Below, piece by piece: positions 33,077-44,950 of a stretch of 64,000 bases of DNA. Source of the DNA: Parasponia andersonii. Taxonomy: Eukaryota; Streptophyta; Magnoliopsida; Rosales; Cannabaceae. Within the stretch, counting starts at the first letter, position 1, and every line of letters begins with the position of its first letter. The position numbers were made by a program, and so were the translations under genes. The notes beneath the pieces are model-generated. The model was not told the origin of the DNA. It saw only the letters and a list, made by a program, of their open reading frames with translations, and did not search any database. Location: assembly GCA_002914805.1 (NCBI GenBank), contig JXTB01000178.1, positions 173,861-237,860 on the forward strand, given 5' to 3'.

Positions 33077-34192
33077 CACTACTACAGAAAACGTTTTCCA
33101 CATCACTTATAGGATGACGTGGTAGAAAAATCACATCGCTCTGTAAGCGACGTGAAAACGGGTAATGTGGTAGCTCCACTCATACCACAATGTGGTATGT
33201 GGCCACTTTCCTAGGCAGTGATGTGGCAGGCCAAAATATCTAACCTACCAAATCGCTTTTCGGGAGATACGACATTGTTTGTATAGAAAGCGACATGGAA
33301 TGTAGCATATACCACGTCATTTTCTTAGGAAGTAACGTGGTAAGTGTCCTCCCTGTGTGCTCAGTCGATGTTAGGTTACAGTGTTCTAAAAAGTCTCCAG
33401 TATTATATTACAGCGTTCTAAAAAATTTTAAGCACCTCTGCGCATGCTTCGCATCACCTATACAAGCCAAACACCAAATTACCATCTTCGTGATCCATTG
33501 CTCAAATCCTTATAGTATCACTTCATTCCTCCCTTGCCTCCCTTTTTGCACCCCAGTATTTTCGACGATAGTCGGAAACCTCAAGAATCTGTATCTAAAA
33601 AATCAAAAAAGACTATTACATAAATTTTCAAAGAAATAAAAATGGAAGAAACTAAAATAAGAGAGAGAGGTACCTGAAATCAAAATGGGTAGAGTTTGAA
33701 TGAGAATGTATTGAAATTTTTGAGTTTGTTTTAATTGGGGTTGGGGAATGATTTGGTGGGGTTGATGATTTTGAATGGACAGTCATGATAGAGTATATTT
33801 TGTGGGAATAGATCGGTGAAGTAGCTGGTAGAAGCCCCTTACTACGTCGCTTTTGTAGAAAGTGAGGTGGTATTAAATAAAATAATATACCACGTCGTTT
33901 TTTGTAGATGCAACGTGGTACGTATCACATCGCTTATAGGACGAGCGACGTGGTATATCCATTTTTGATATACCACATAAGTGATGTGGTATGTCCATTT
34001 TGGACATACCATATCGCTTATCCCAGAAGTGAAGTGGTATCTAATGCTGCCACGTTGCACAATTTAAAAGCAATGTGGTATACTTTGATGTCATGTTGCT
34101 TCTGTATGATGTGACATGCTCTTAATACCACGTCAATTTTTGGTACAAATGACGTGGTATGAGTGTCGTGGAATGTTACATTTTTAGTAGTG
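33077..34192. mobile_element. Non-autonomous CACTA (En/Spm-type) element, 1.1 kb
   Basis: Starts CACTACTACAGAAAA and ends in the inverse, ...TTTTTAGTAGTG, with a 3-bp target duplication CAC at 33074-33076 and 34193-34195, as expected for CACTA elements. Both ends are packed with short subterminal repeats around (A)CCACGTCGCTT or its complement GCGACGTGGTA, probable transposase-binding sites. No transposase frame is present; the small open frames at 33295-33639, 33842-34060 and 33908-34114 follow the repeats. Confidence 0.92.
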
Positions 34193-34700
34193 CACCTAGA
34201 TTAATCTATCTAAATTATTCAATTCAATCAATTAACGTTCATTTCCTATACTAACAATGAATTTCTCTAATTTATTTATTAATCTTTCTCAAGAATTAAT
34301 AAGCATGTTTCAATAGATAAGTTCTAACATCTCTTTATAAGCTATGAACCTATCAAAACTCATTAAGTACAAGAAATTCATGAATACTGCACAAGTCTCA
34401 TAGATATCTCTATCTTTAGCCTAGAATGGAAATAAACATCAACTTGTATTAAAATTGAAATAATACAAGACATCATAATCCAGCTACATTGTAGCCCTAT
34501 AAAATAAAATTAGTTCATGGTTGAAAATAAATGATAAACATTATTCTAAACATGAAAAAGAAAAAAGAAGCGTACAAAAATAGGAAGTTGAATTAATGGT
34601 GTTCCGTCTCTGGATTGCCAATCGCTCCATCTTCAGTCCTTCACTCCCTTTTCTCTAAATTATTTTTGGTTCTCTAATGTCCCAAATAAGACCGAGAAAA

Positions 34701-36496
34701 TGTTGATTTATTGACCTAACACTTAGGAAAATCATGCATGCATACAGATATAGAAAAACATGATCATATCATGAACGCAGTGGAAAAAATAGCAGATTTA
34801 GGTTTTAAAATTTTACATGAAAATAGTTTTCATAACCATATAACACACATGCATCTTATACGGGATCATGTGCAACATAAATCAAATCTAGATACAAAAC
34901 CCTAGAGATGATACTAGGGTTTACCTCTTGTAGTGTGTTCCTCCTTGATCTCCTATTAATGGCGATCAAACCTCCAACCCTAGATCTTCTTGTCTATGCT
35001 CTTGCTCTTGGTTGACGAAGCAAGTGGGCACCAAGTCGAAACCTTCGTTGGAGAATGATCAAGAACACCTTCTTGATCCTATAGAACACCGGGATGTGAG
35101 ATGAGACTATGAGAGAGTGGAAAACCTTTTTCACTCTCACTTAGCCTAGGTTGGCCGAATTTTCTCTCCCTCTCACTATGTCTTATGCGTGTAACTACTA
35201 AGAGTTACTGTGTAGTTTTTTCTCTCATATATCTTATATATATGGGACCAAAAACTACTAACCCTATTCTAATTAAGATTGGGCTTGTTCTCCAATTAGG
35301 GCTTTGGATGTATTTTTATAAATATATCCAACTCATGAAACATATTTATAAAAATACCAACTTCTTTGTAGAATCATTATTTTACACAGTTTCATGAAAC
35401 TAATTTCACAAATACCACCAACCAATTAATAAGCTTAATTGAGCTAGACAAGGAACCTAATGGATCCAAATAATCTAAGCTCAAATAATATGATAAATAT
35501 ATAATAACTCTTATTATGGTATTTATATAAATATTATTAGTAAATGGGACACTCCTCTAAAGGCCTAATACTGCACTCTTAGATTAAATGTCATGCCTTT
35601 TATAGAGATTTAATCAACTAACCTTGATTAACCGATCCATCTAGCATATTCTATACCACATATATAATCCCTATACAATGTCGTAGTTAGTTAGGTAAAA
35701 TTACCGTAATACCCTTCCAACACCTATAACTTTAAGTTACCATCTTTCTATCAAGGAATAATGTTGTCGATAATTTTGTTCTCAATAGCCATTTAGACAA
35801 AATTATCAACCAATTCACAAAGTGAATACTAAGATCTTAGATTTAATTATTCCATGAATCTTGAAAGAACCTAAATTGGCATTAATGTATAGTGTCCTTA
35901 ACTATTTGGTATTCCCATCAATTCATAAGCCATAACCTTTAATATGCCAGAGTTCACCTCTGACTTTATAGAGGTTATCTTTTAACAAATCAAAAGGCTA
36001 TAACCCATGAAAACAAATCCAGTCAAACATCAAAGATTAAGATTTATATGCTAAGAGCTAGTTTGTGATAATATAAGAATTGAGTTACGGCACTCCAATT
36101 CTTTATATTACCTGGTCTAGTTTAATATACATAACTTGTTTATGTTGTATAAGTGTTTCTATCAGAAGTCAGATACTTCAATGATTTGAAACACATCATT
36201 CTCGTTGAGATAAACAAACACTACAACCTATAGTAAATAAAGTATTCCATCTTTATTTACAGATTGTAAACTACTTCATTTAGACTTAGATAAAGAAACA
36301 AGTCATCCTATAATTAACACTTAATCATGTTTGTTTCTATGTACACATATAAAGTTCTGGAATCTTTTTTAGATAAATAAACTATTCAACTAAGATAGTT
36401 TAATCTATCAAATATCATAATTTCATATAAGAGATAATTGTTTACACTCAACAGGGTAAAATTGGAAATCTGCTTTTTAGGGAAAAAATCCCAACA
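34701..36496 (-). mobile_element. Solo LTR, inverted relative of 1-1763
   Basis: 1796 bp. On the minus strand it starts TGTTGGGATTTTTTCCC and ends ...AATCAACA, and follows 1-1763 throughout. It is flanked by AAAA on both sides, a weak target duplication. The frame 35185-35397 is the counterpart of the minus-strand frame at 1068-1250. No internal domain. Confidence 0.8.
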
Positions 36497-36893
36497 AAAA
36501 GACCTATTTATAAGCTTGGGAGGGCCACCTTAAAAAGTAGGTAAAAAAGTGTCTAAATGATTATGTGCGTTTTATTCCAACAGCGTAGTACCGTGGTGCC
36601 ACATGCACAATGCTAGAGCGCCACTAACATAGCGTCAGGGCTCCATTTGTTTGGGTCACTTCTAAATTACACTTATTTTAAGCATTTTAAGTGCTCTAGT
36701 GTCAAGGCACTTCCTTCTTTGGCCAACATGCTATAAATCATGCTATTTAACTCCAAATATTACCAAGTACAACAAAATTATCTAACCTACAACCAAAACA
36801 GCAAAAACACAAATAAAACTCAAAAAAACCTTAAGAACAAATCAAATCTCTAGTTAAAATGGTATTCAATTCGTGACCAAAACTCACTCATCA

Positions 36894-36987
36894 TTTAGTT
36901 CATTTTCTTACATATGTAATTTCTTTATAATCCATGTTGGTAACTTTTTACAATAGTATTGTTATATGGTGATTTTGCATATGTCCT
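36894..36987. other. NLR downstream flank, third piece
   Basis: About 95 bp that continue the homology to the intact gene's flank at about 9060-9155 (CCAT.TTGGTA.CTTT, then ATAG..TGATTTTGC.TATGTCCTAT). It is bounded on both sides by insertions. Confidence 0.65.
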
Positions 36988-37771
36988 ATATCCTATCTCA
37001 TAACAACATATTAGAATAACTTGTAAAAAATCATACCTCTTGTAGACTACAGATGAACAAAAGAATGACTCCAACCCTTAATTAATCTTCCACTCTATTG
37101 TTGTGTATAGTTACACAAGAATATAATCTCTATATGCTACTTAGGAAAAGATGAAGTTAGTGATTGTGCTTAATTCACAAAGAAATATAAGAACAGAAAA
37201 CACTACAACAAGAAGGTAATAGAACGACGAATCAAAAGCGACAACAATTTGTCGCCACTTTATCTAAATAGTCGCCGTTTTAGAGTATTTATATTTTTGA
37301 GAAATGAAAATGACTAAAGTGGCAGTACTTGTCCCCACTTTAGATGACTGTGCCAAAAATTTCCTCAGAAAATGTCTAAAGTGTCGTTGCTTTAGAAGGA
37401 GTGTGCCAACTAGCGCCAGACTGGAAATGGTATAAAAATATCTTCTCTAAAGCGGAGACAATAGTCGTCGTTTTAGATTAATCTATTATTAATAAATTAA
37501 AAAAATTATAATTATTATAAAACATGTAAAAGTTAAAATAAAAATTGGGTTTAAAGTGGCGACAATGTGTCGCCACTTTAAGTTTTCAAACTTTATTAAA
37601 GTGGCGACGATTTAGATATTTCATGAAAATTTAGATACTTCACAAAAATTTCACGAAAATTTAAAGCCACTTTAGATATTTCACAAAAAATTTAGCTACG
37701 ACCCAGAAACCACCATAAATTTTTTGGCTTTAAATGAAACGATACGTTTCATTTAAAGCGGCAACTAAAGA

Positions 37772-40014
37772 TGTAATAACCCAGTTTTTTTAAGGGCAAT
37801 TTGGTCATTTGATCAGAATATTTTTGGAAAAAAAAAGTTTATATATATATATATATACGAGGTCTGTGTCTCTCTCTCCCTCGTCTCCCTCCCCTCCCCC
37901 CCGACTCCCTGTCCTTCTTACGCTTCGACGAAACGAACGACCTGCAACTGCCACCTGTCCGACTGTCTCCGGCCAGAGTTCATGCCCGCCACCACCTACT
38001 GCAGAAGCGCACCGCTGAGACGAAGCTGCTGCCGGAGTGACGTCGCCATTCGCCGCCCATATAGCCGAAAAACTGCAAAGAACAGCTGCGACTTTCGTCG
38101 CTCGCCGGCGAAGATTCCGGCTACGAAAATTCATGAAATTAGTGGCATTCAAATCCTCTCGTCGTGGGTTTCTCTGGTATATATTTTACGATCCGGTTTT
38201 GCCTAGGTTAAAAGTTGCCATTTTTGGGTGTTTTTGAGTTTCGAATTTTAGTTTTAATTCGACCGTTAGATTTCGTTTTTGTTGTCATTTTTGGAATGTA
38301 CTCAGAAAATGGAGAAGTTTGATATATATATTGTGTCGTTTGATGATCGGCACAAAAATTGAGATCGGACGGTCGAGATTTTTGCCTCGTTTTGCGTGCC
38401 ACCGGTCCGGGGTGGGCCCGGACCCGAATTAGACAAGTCATATGTCTAACCTAGCAATTTTGGGTGCTAGGAATTCAGTGAAGAGGTCTGTTTGTGGAGT
38501 TGAAATTCCGGTGCGAAGTTGGTTTTTCGCAAGAGGACGATCGAGGGCATGGGATTAGTTCCCGACCCTACGAGTGATCATCCAACGGCTCTTTAAGCAT
38601 CCAATAGCGTGGTATCGCTATTCTAGTAAGGTAGGGATTTGGTTACCTCTCTTTTACGTCATTTTGAATAAAACTTATTTTAAGTTTTCTTCAACATATG
38701 AGAACAAATGTGATTTTAGAACTTTTAAATATCTGTGATAGAATTGAATGGTATGATTTATATATTGGATTGCTCTGGGACTTTTCTGAGTGCAGGTTAT
38801 TTTTGGATATGTTAAAATAGGGCTGTTATGCTGCCTATTTTTCTACAAAATTTCATTAATTATTTTATTAAAAACCAGAGCATCATTTGAACTTAAATTA
38901 CTGCATGGCTACTTTTATATATCAGTTCAGAGTACACGTGTCATAGGATCACACATGAGTCCCAGGTTAGCATCATGGGGTTTTTACAGTATGGCGCTGC
39001 GGCCCTGCCGATGGAGAGAGTCTGTGAACCCGTGCGGGCTATTTCTTCTTATTACCTCCCTATTTGGCAGGCGTAGGCAATGCGGTTGCCCCTCTAGGTT
39101 TGGTAGGCGACACACACGTGTCCCTTTTGGTTATGGGCTAGGTGTCAGGTATGTTGTATGGCACACATAGTGCCAACATCCTGATTTCCATTGATGAGAG
39201 GTGGTGAACTCATGGGCATAGATGGATTTGTGTCATGTGTTTGTGGTCTGATTAGTTTTGAGAAATTATGTTTTCTGTACCTCTATATATATGTATGTGC
39301 ATATGGACTCTTAGTTTTGGATATTTTATGAATATATGCACATATGGTTTTGCAAAGTTATTTTAGATTGAACTAACCATGTAGGGGCTTTCCACCGCTA
39401 AAAGGTTTTAATTGAGGTAATAGCTTTCCTACTGAGCTTTCGAGCTCACCCCTTCTCTTTTTCCCCCATTTCAGGCGATCACTCATTCAAGTCAGTTGTC
39501 TCGATGGCTAGGCAAGTCATTTGGCTTAGGCTCTTGGTCTCATTCCTCCTTGTGTTGGTACTTCTCCTTGTCTCACTCTTTCTCCATGTCTAACTGTTTA
39601 GCCAAGTTCTTTGAATCTACTAAGTGAATGTATGAAGATGTATTTACTACTCTTTGAGGATTTGGTGTATATATATATATATATATACATGGGGCCCTAT
39701 AGTTCTCAAGGAACATATTTTTAAAGTTTTAAGTACTTGGAAATTTTGATTAATTCTAGAGATCAATTTTTGGACTTTCCGATTCAAGGTTTACGAACTT
39801 TATTTTAATCAATGCTAAAGTTTTTATCAAATCAAGTTTTCGTACAAATTAAACTAAAGATGTATTCTCTTTTTATAAAAATTCTAATGAGTTAAGGACT
39901 AAAATGAAATATCCAAGTACTGGGTTTTCTCAGAATTTTGTAAAATTCCTTATTTATATTAATTTACACTCAAAATTACTAAAAAGTTACAGTCTAGGAT
40001 TTTGGGTCGTGACA
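37772..40014 (+). mobile_element. Solo LTR, 2.2 kb, TGTAATAACCC...GGGTCGTGACA type
   Basis: It sits in the left subterminal region of the CACTA element, with a perfect 5-bp target duplication AAAGA at 37767-37771 and 40015-40019. The terminal sequences resemble chromovirus (Tekay/Del-like) Gypsy LTRs, which commonly start TGTAACACCC and end GGGTCGTGACA. It contains a CT-rich tract (37866-37920), a TA run (37838-37856) and another at 39668-39688. Open frames here (37805-38441, 38790-39170) show no known domain. No internal region, so solo. Confidence 0.85.
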
Positions 40015-42218
40015 AAAGATCTATCAGTTTCTATTTCCAGAAATTGATCTTCTTCTTCTTCATTTTTTCATCTCTCTCTCACGTACACTCTCTCTCTCTC
40101 TACCCAGAATCTATTTCCCTTTGCATTGGTAAGTTTTTTTTTTTTTGGCTATTTCTCTCTCTTTCTATCTCTCTTCCTTTGTTAATTTTTTTTCGATTTT
40201 TTTTAAGACCACCACCGCCGCCACCGTGGGCCACCTCTCCCTTAAAGTTTAATAGGTTAGTTTTTAATTAATTTATGGTTTTATTTTTTATTTAAATAAT
40301 TAAAAATATATGTCGTAATATTAGATATATATATATATATATAGGATTATGTGTTGATATTTTATTTTTGTTTTAGTGTTAATTAAAATAAATGTTATAA
40401 TATTACGAAAAATCAGATATTGGTGTAGTTTTTTTTTTTTTTTAGTTTTAGTTTTATTTTGATATTATATTATTAGAAATATGAATATTTATTGGGTTTT
40501 TTTGATATTGGATATGAATTTTTAATGGATTATTGATTATTTATTATTGGATTATATTATTATTTTGAATGGATATTGGATTATTAGATTATTAGATTAT
40601 ATTATTAGTTTTTGGTGGATTATATTATTAGTTTTATTGGATATTAGAAATTGGTGGATGTTTATGTTTTGAGAATGTACATTGAGTATGTAGAACTGTT
40701 TAGTTGGATAGTTTTTTGTGTTAGATTTTGATTGTTGTTAATATTTTTTATTTTAGTCTATGAGTTAGAAACTTTCTACGTTAGAATTTTATTTATTAGA
40801 ATTAATAAATGAAATGAATAATAATGAACTGATTTGTTAATTGAATAAAATATTTAATTGAATAAGATATTTTTAAAAGAATATTTTGATGTAACTTTAA
40901 GTAATCAATTTTGATTAATAAATCAAAATTTAATTAATAATTTGTAGAGTAAAATGTTTAGAAATTTTTTGTGATTAAGTAGTTAAAACTAAATTAAAAT
41001 GATAAGAAAAAAGGACAAAAAATAAAAACACAATTAATGTCAATAAATAAAATAATAGGATAGTAAACAGATAAAATAATAGGATACTGATACTCATATA
41101 ATTAACAAAATGCTCGGAATACCACTACAATTATAATTATACTCCAAATACCATTACGACTAATTAATTACAAGAAAGTAGGTTATTTTCACAAAATAAC
41201 CACAAAACATATTTAATTTACAAAATACCCAAAATACTCTTGTCGTAACTAAAATATTCCTATAATTAATAAAATTTTCAAAATACCCGTACAAATATTG
41301 TTTTCCCAAAAGTAGGTTATTTTAAAAAAATTCCCAAAAATACCCAATTAGTTCACAAAATACCTAAAATACCCCTAGAATAATAAAATACAAAAAATAC
41401 CCTTATAGTAAGTAAAATACTCATAATATACCCAAAAATGCCCATTTAATTTATAAAATACCCATAATTGCTCTAGATTAACAAAATACCCAAAAATACG
41501 CATTTAATTCACAAAATACTCAAAAGGCTCCTAGAATAATAAAATACCCAGAATACCCTTATAGTAACTAAAATACTCATACATGTACTCTTAAAAAACC
41601 CAAAATACCCCATTAAATCATGAACAGTATAATGGTCATGACACGTAAACTGGTTTGGAATGTTCTTAATCATAACAGTTAGAGTTATACAATTGTGATG
41701 ATGAAGACTATTCCAAATGAGTTGACATATCATGACAAAGGTTATAGTCACAGTCATAATGTGTACATTTGTACATAGTGACTTTAATATATGCATGTTT
41801 TATTTTAGTCACAAAAGAAATTACCTTAGACTCATTCAGGAATTTATAATAAATTATGCATCTCAATATCGATTCTTGAATTGTTCCGTTTGGACAGTTT
41901 GAGATTACACGTTATGTTTTGTCGTTCACTTATAAATATTGCTCTTTGGACTAGTTCTAATGGTATCTCCCTGTGTTTTCTAAGTGTGTACATATATGTA
42001 CTACACTTAGGGGAGCTAGGAGGAGATGCTGCCAAAATTTCGACGTGAATGAAATAATATTTGAGTGAATGATGTACCACATAATAATATAATCCTGAAT
42101 AGGATAGGTTCTTACCCTTTAGAAATGGAGTGATAAGATAGATTTAGGACATGTTTTGCATGATCATCTATAACTATTCTATCTAAACACTAAGTAGTTG
42201 TGAATAATAAAAGTGGGG
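40015..42218. other. CACTA interior without genes
   Basis: A CT-rich leader-like stretch (about 40040-40170), then very AT-rich DNA with a TA run at 40327-40343. The frame 40002-40271 reflects low-complexity sequence. Possibly the 5' untranslated and first-intron region of the transposase gene. Confidence 0.45.
41090..41625. repeat. Degenerate AT-rich minisatellite
   Basis: Irregular repetition of AAAATACCCAAAATACCC-like words, with a larger unit visible at least twice (about 41344 and 41502) in which CACAAAATAC, CCTAGAATAATAAAATAC, TACCCTTATAGTAA and TAAAATACTCATA follow in the same order. Unit length is about 120-160 bp and the array is much decayed. Confidence 0.7.
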
Positions 42219-42850
42219 ATGCCTATAGACAAGAGTTTATTGGTGTGATGCATATTAGAATGGTGCAATTGCCTTTGCTGATAAAGCTAAAAAATATGTC
42301 AATGACCAAGGCAAACTTAAATACCCTTATATGATATGTCAGAATGTGTTGCATCAGACTATTAAAACGCAAGAAGCACATTTAATAGACAATAGGTTTT
42401 ATTCATCATACACTAACTGGATCTTCTATGGAGAAGTTGTTGAGATTTGTCTTCCTTGTAATGATGTTCATGTAGAAAATGTTGATCAGACAGATGAGAT
42501 AGTAGACATATTGCAAGATTTTATTGGGTCAAAAAATACAGATGGTGGTGAAAATGAATACGATATAGGAGATGATGTGGCAATATGACCATCTATATCT
42601 AGCCAATAATATGATGAGTTATTCTCCGAAGTGGAAGCTGAGTCGTATCTGGGATGCACCAACTACTTATCTTTAAAATTTTTGGCTAAACTTATGCATT
42701 TGAAAGTAATGCATAAGTGGACTAATAAGTCATTTGATAGTTTATTGAAATTATTAAAGGATGTATTTCCAACTGACAATAAGAAACCTTTTATGCTATT
42801 AATGATTGAATTTTTAGAATTCAATTTCAATATTATTCTACACTTTTTAA
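42219..42850 (+). pseudogene. CACTA transposase (TNPD-type), N-terminal remnant
   Basis: Starts ATG at 42219 with MPIDKS, like many plant CACTA transposases. The transposase-associated domain continues in a second frame (KYVNDQGKLKYPYMICQNVL, then NWIFYGE) within 42331-42588. After a TGA at 42588 the next conserved block is in 42631-42850 (YLGCTNYLSLKFLAKLMHLK, then KSFDSLLKLLKDVFP). The catalytic DDE portion, which should follow, is absent; the sequence passes straight to the next gene at 42890. Stops and frameshifts plus the deletion make it non-functional. Confidence 0.85.
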
Positions 42851-42889
42851 TTATAATATACTTGTCACTATTAATATTTGCACATAGTC

Positions 42890-44120
42890 ATGGCTATTGC
42901 TGAGCCTAGTTATCACGGTGGTGATGGAGGTACTGGCCCTCCACAGTATCTTACCAGAATCCCTCAGTGATGCGAGTCAGGTATTGTTCATTATATATTA
43001 AATTTTACTTGTTTATTACTTTGGATATATGGACCCTAGCCTGCTTGCTAATATACTTATTTATTTTGCAGATCCAATTAGGAGGAATGTGAGGTCAAAG
43101 AGTAGGTCATTGAACCTACATCAGCTATTTGAGGAAAAGGGGAGGAATCTTCTTCTGATTAAATTTGACAACGTATAAGGCACTTGGCGTCTAGTCGATG
43201 ACTATCAAAACATAATGATAATTTTTGCAATTGTAGGAATTTTTTGAGTACAAAGATCTTGACGACGATAGCAACAATTCGGCCAATGTCAAGGATGGCA
43301 TCCTTAAGATTGTGGCAGATATATACAGCAACTAGAAGATTGAGCTTAATGAGCATTTTAGGCTCGTTGGGGAAGAAAATGCTCTTGACTTGGCGACGGC
43401 ACATTCTAAAGTGCCTAACGAAATGGATACCACGACATGGAGGCATTTTTGTGACCTTTCCAACTCTTCAGAGTTTAGGATTAGTATGTAGTTATGAATA
43501 ATTCATTTATTATTTATTAATAAAATATTATATTATAATTAAATCTTTTTTCCTACAGGAGATATCGGAAAGAAATGCTACAAATAGGGCGCGTCAGTTA
43601 GCAGTGAGCAAACAGGGAGTCGCTTCCATTGCTCACATACGATATAAGAAGGTAATAAAATTGTGATTTTTCTTATAATACTTTTTATTTTTTAAATATT
43701 AAATTTTAATAATAAATTATGTCCATTTAAATATTTTTACAGTGCAATCCTACTACTGGCGAGCTTCAACTAATTGCTGAAAGTTTCAAAGATCGCTACT
43801 TCACTAAGCAGACTAGATGGCTGAGTGCATAGTTTGAGGCCAATTATGTATGTCATTAATTAATTTCTTTTAAACAAAATCTCTATTTTTTTTTTTTGCA
43901 GAATAAGATACTTAAGATTCAGAACACTCTGTCTCAAGCATCTTCCCATTCTAGTTCGAGCTCATCCACTTCTGTCACTGATGCTCATATTGCATATGAG
44001 GTTCTCGGTACACGTCGTAGATTTAGGAGAGGTGTCGGACGTAGGTTGAGTAAGTTCGCTTCCAGTACTAGATCTGCCCCACCAGACTTTCCACCACCAG
44101 TACCTGAAGATGTCCAATGA
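42890..44120 (+). pseudogene. Plant CACTA-associated Transposase_24-type gene, multi-exon, decayed
   Basis: ATG at 42890 (MAIAEPSYHGG). Six exons can be followed with consensus splice sites: ends or starts at about 42980/43082, 43237, 43559/43650, 43742/43852 and 43902. The conserved core is read across exons 3-5: HFRLVGEENALDLATAHSKV, WRHFCDLSNSSEF, EISERNATNRARQLAVSKQG, NPTTGELQLIAESFKDRY. The last exon has a Ser-rich stretch and an Arg-rich segment and ends at 44120. In-frame stops occur in exon 1 (TGA at about 42968) and at about 43174, 43336 and 43830. Such proteins are the second product of En/Spm-like elements, probably binding the subterminal repeats. Confidence 0.75.
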
Positions 44121-44779
44121 TACATATAAGAGAGCTAGCAATACATAATGATAGCCCAGCAACAAGAGGTGACTACTCAGGAGATGATCACTCAATAACA
44201 GTGATCAATAGAGGCTCAGGCAGAGCAGATATTGCATCTGCAGAGGATTTTGTCATCTCTAGTACCAGATGTCAATAATATGTCTAGCCATGTTCATATC
44301 TATCTAGGGTCCACTTTGGTCATCCTCCATTGACTCGTCAAGAAGATGACAGTGAAGAAACCGAGGACAAGGACTTAGGCTTGCAGACTCTCTTCTACTT
44401 TCAGGCAACTTTATATGCTTTTAGTTTTTGACAACATTTTTTAATTTTAATGTAATTTAAAATATTACTTTATTTATTATTTATTAATTATTAATTTATT
44501 TTGTTTACCTTAATATATTTTTTATTTATTTAAATTTTTATTAATTTTATTAATTAATAATTAAATATATATATATAATAATTATTTTAATTAAATAAAA
44601 AAATATTTAAAATAATTATTTTAAAAAAAAAATTATAAAGAAAGCAATGATATTTAGATTACTAATTTAATTAATTATTTAATAAAAGAAAATTGGTCCT
44701 TTAAATAAACATAGAGCAGTGACACTGGGCTTTAATATGGCGACAAAAGTCACCGCTCTATTCTTATTTTCTTGTAGTG
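44121..44779. other. 3' end of the CACTA element
   Basis: No gene after the Transposase_24 stop. Very AT-rich DNA (44430-44690), then a subterminal repeat GCGACAAAAGTCACCGCTCTA and the right terminal inverted repeat. Confidence 0.6.
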
Positions 44780-44950
44780 AAATCAACTATTCACTTATTT
44801 TTGTGAATTCCTTCTCTCAAGAAAAACTGATAGACTTTTAGTACACTCTTTGTCACTTGTGTAAAAGGTATCTAGAGTCTCTTATATATAAAATGATAAG
44901 GAGCAAGACACAAATGGGTAATCTCTAGGAGTGCTACATGCCACAGTCAC

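Larger units (their letters stand above)
32843..36893. mobile_element. LTR-like insertion carrying a CACTA element and a solo LTR
   Basis: It interrupts the NLR flank. Edges are TGTTGTGG at 32843 and ACTCATCA at 36893, with near-matching flanks TTTAT (32838-32842) and TTTAG (36894-36898). Without its two nested insertions it is about 1.1 kb. Its right end ...CACTCATCA and a TAT(C/T)...CCCACA segment near the left are shared with the insertion at 45669-47307, so both may belong to one LTR family that survives as solo LTRs. No coding capacity. Classification is tentative. Confidence 0.5.
37201..44779 (+). mobile_element. CACTA element with deleted transposase region, 7.6 kb
   Basis: Ends are CACTACAACAAGAAGG (37201) and the inverse ...TATTTTCTTGTAGTG (44779), with a 3-bp duplication AAA at 37198-37200 and 44780-44782. 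Subterminal repeats built on AGTGGCGACAA / TTGTCGCCACTTTA occur in 37230-37770 and again at about 44715-44750. Inside, from left: a solo LTR (37772-40014), an AT-rich repeat field (41090-41625), the start of a TNPD-type transposase gene (42219-42850) and a second gene of the plant Transposase_24 type (42890-44120). Most of the TNPD gene is missing, so the element could move only with help. Confidence 0.9.

Noticed and set aside
37805..38441. Overlapping open frames on both strands with Pro/Arg/Ser-rich content
   Set aside because: They lie within a solo LTR with a perfect AAAGA target duplication and reflect its GC- and CT-rich leader region.
41090..41625. CRISPR-like regular repeat array
   Set aside because: Repeat units are degenerate, lack unique spacers of constant length, and the context is a plant CACTA transposon.
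43244..43501. 85-aa open frame in the CACTA element
   Set aside because: The conserved Transposase_24-type residues are in another frame of the same exon; this frame has no motif.
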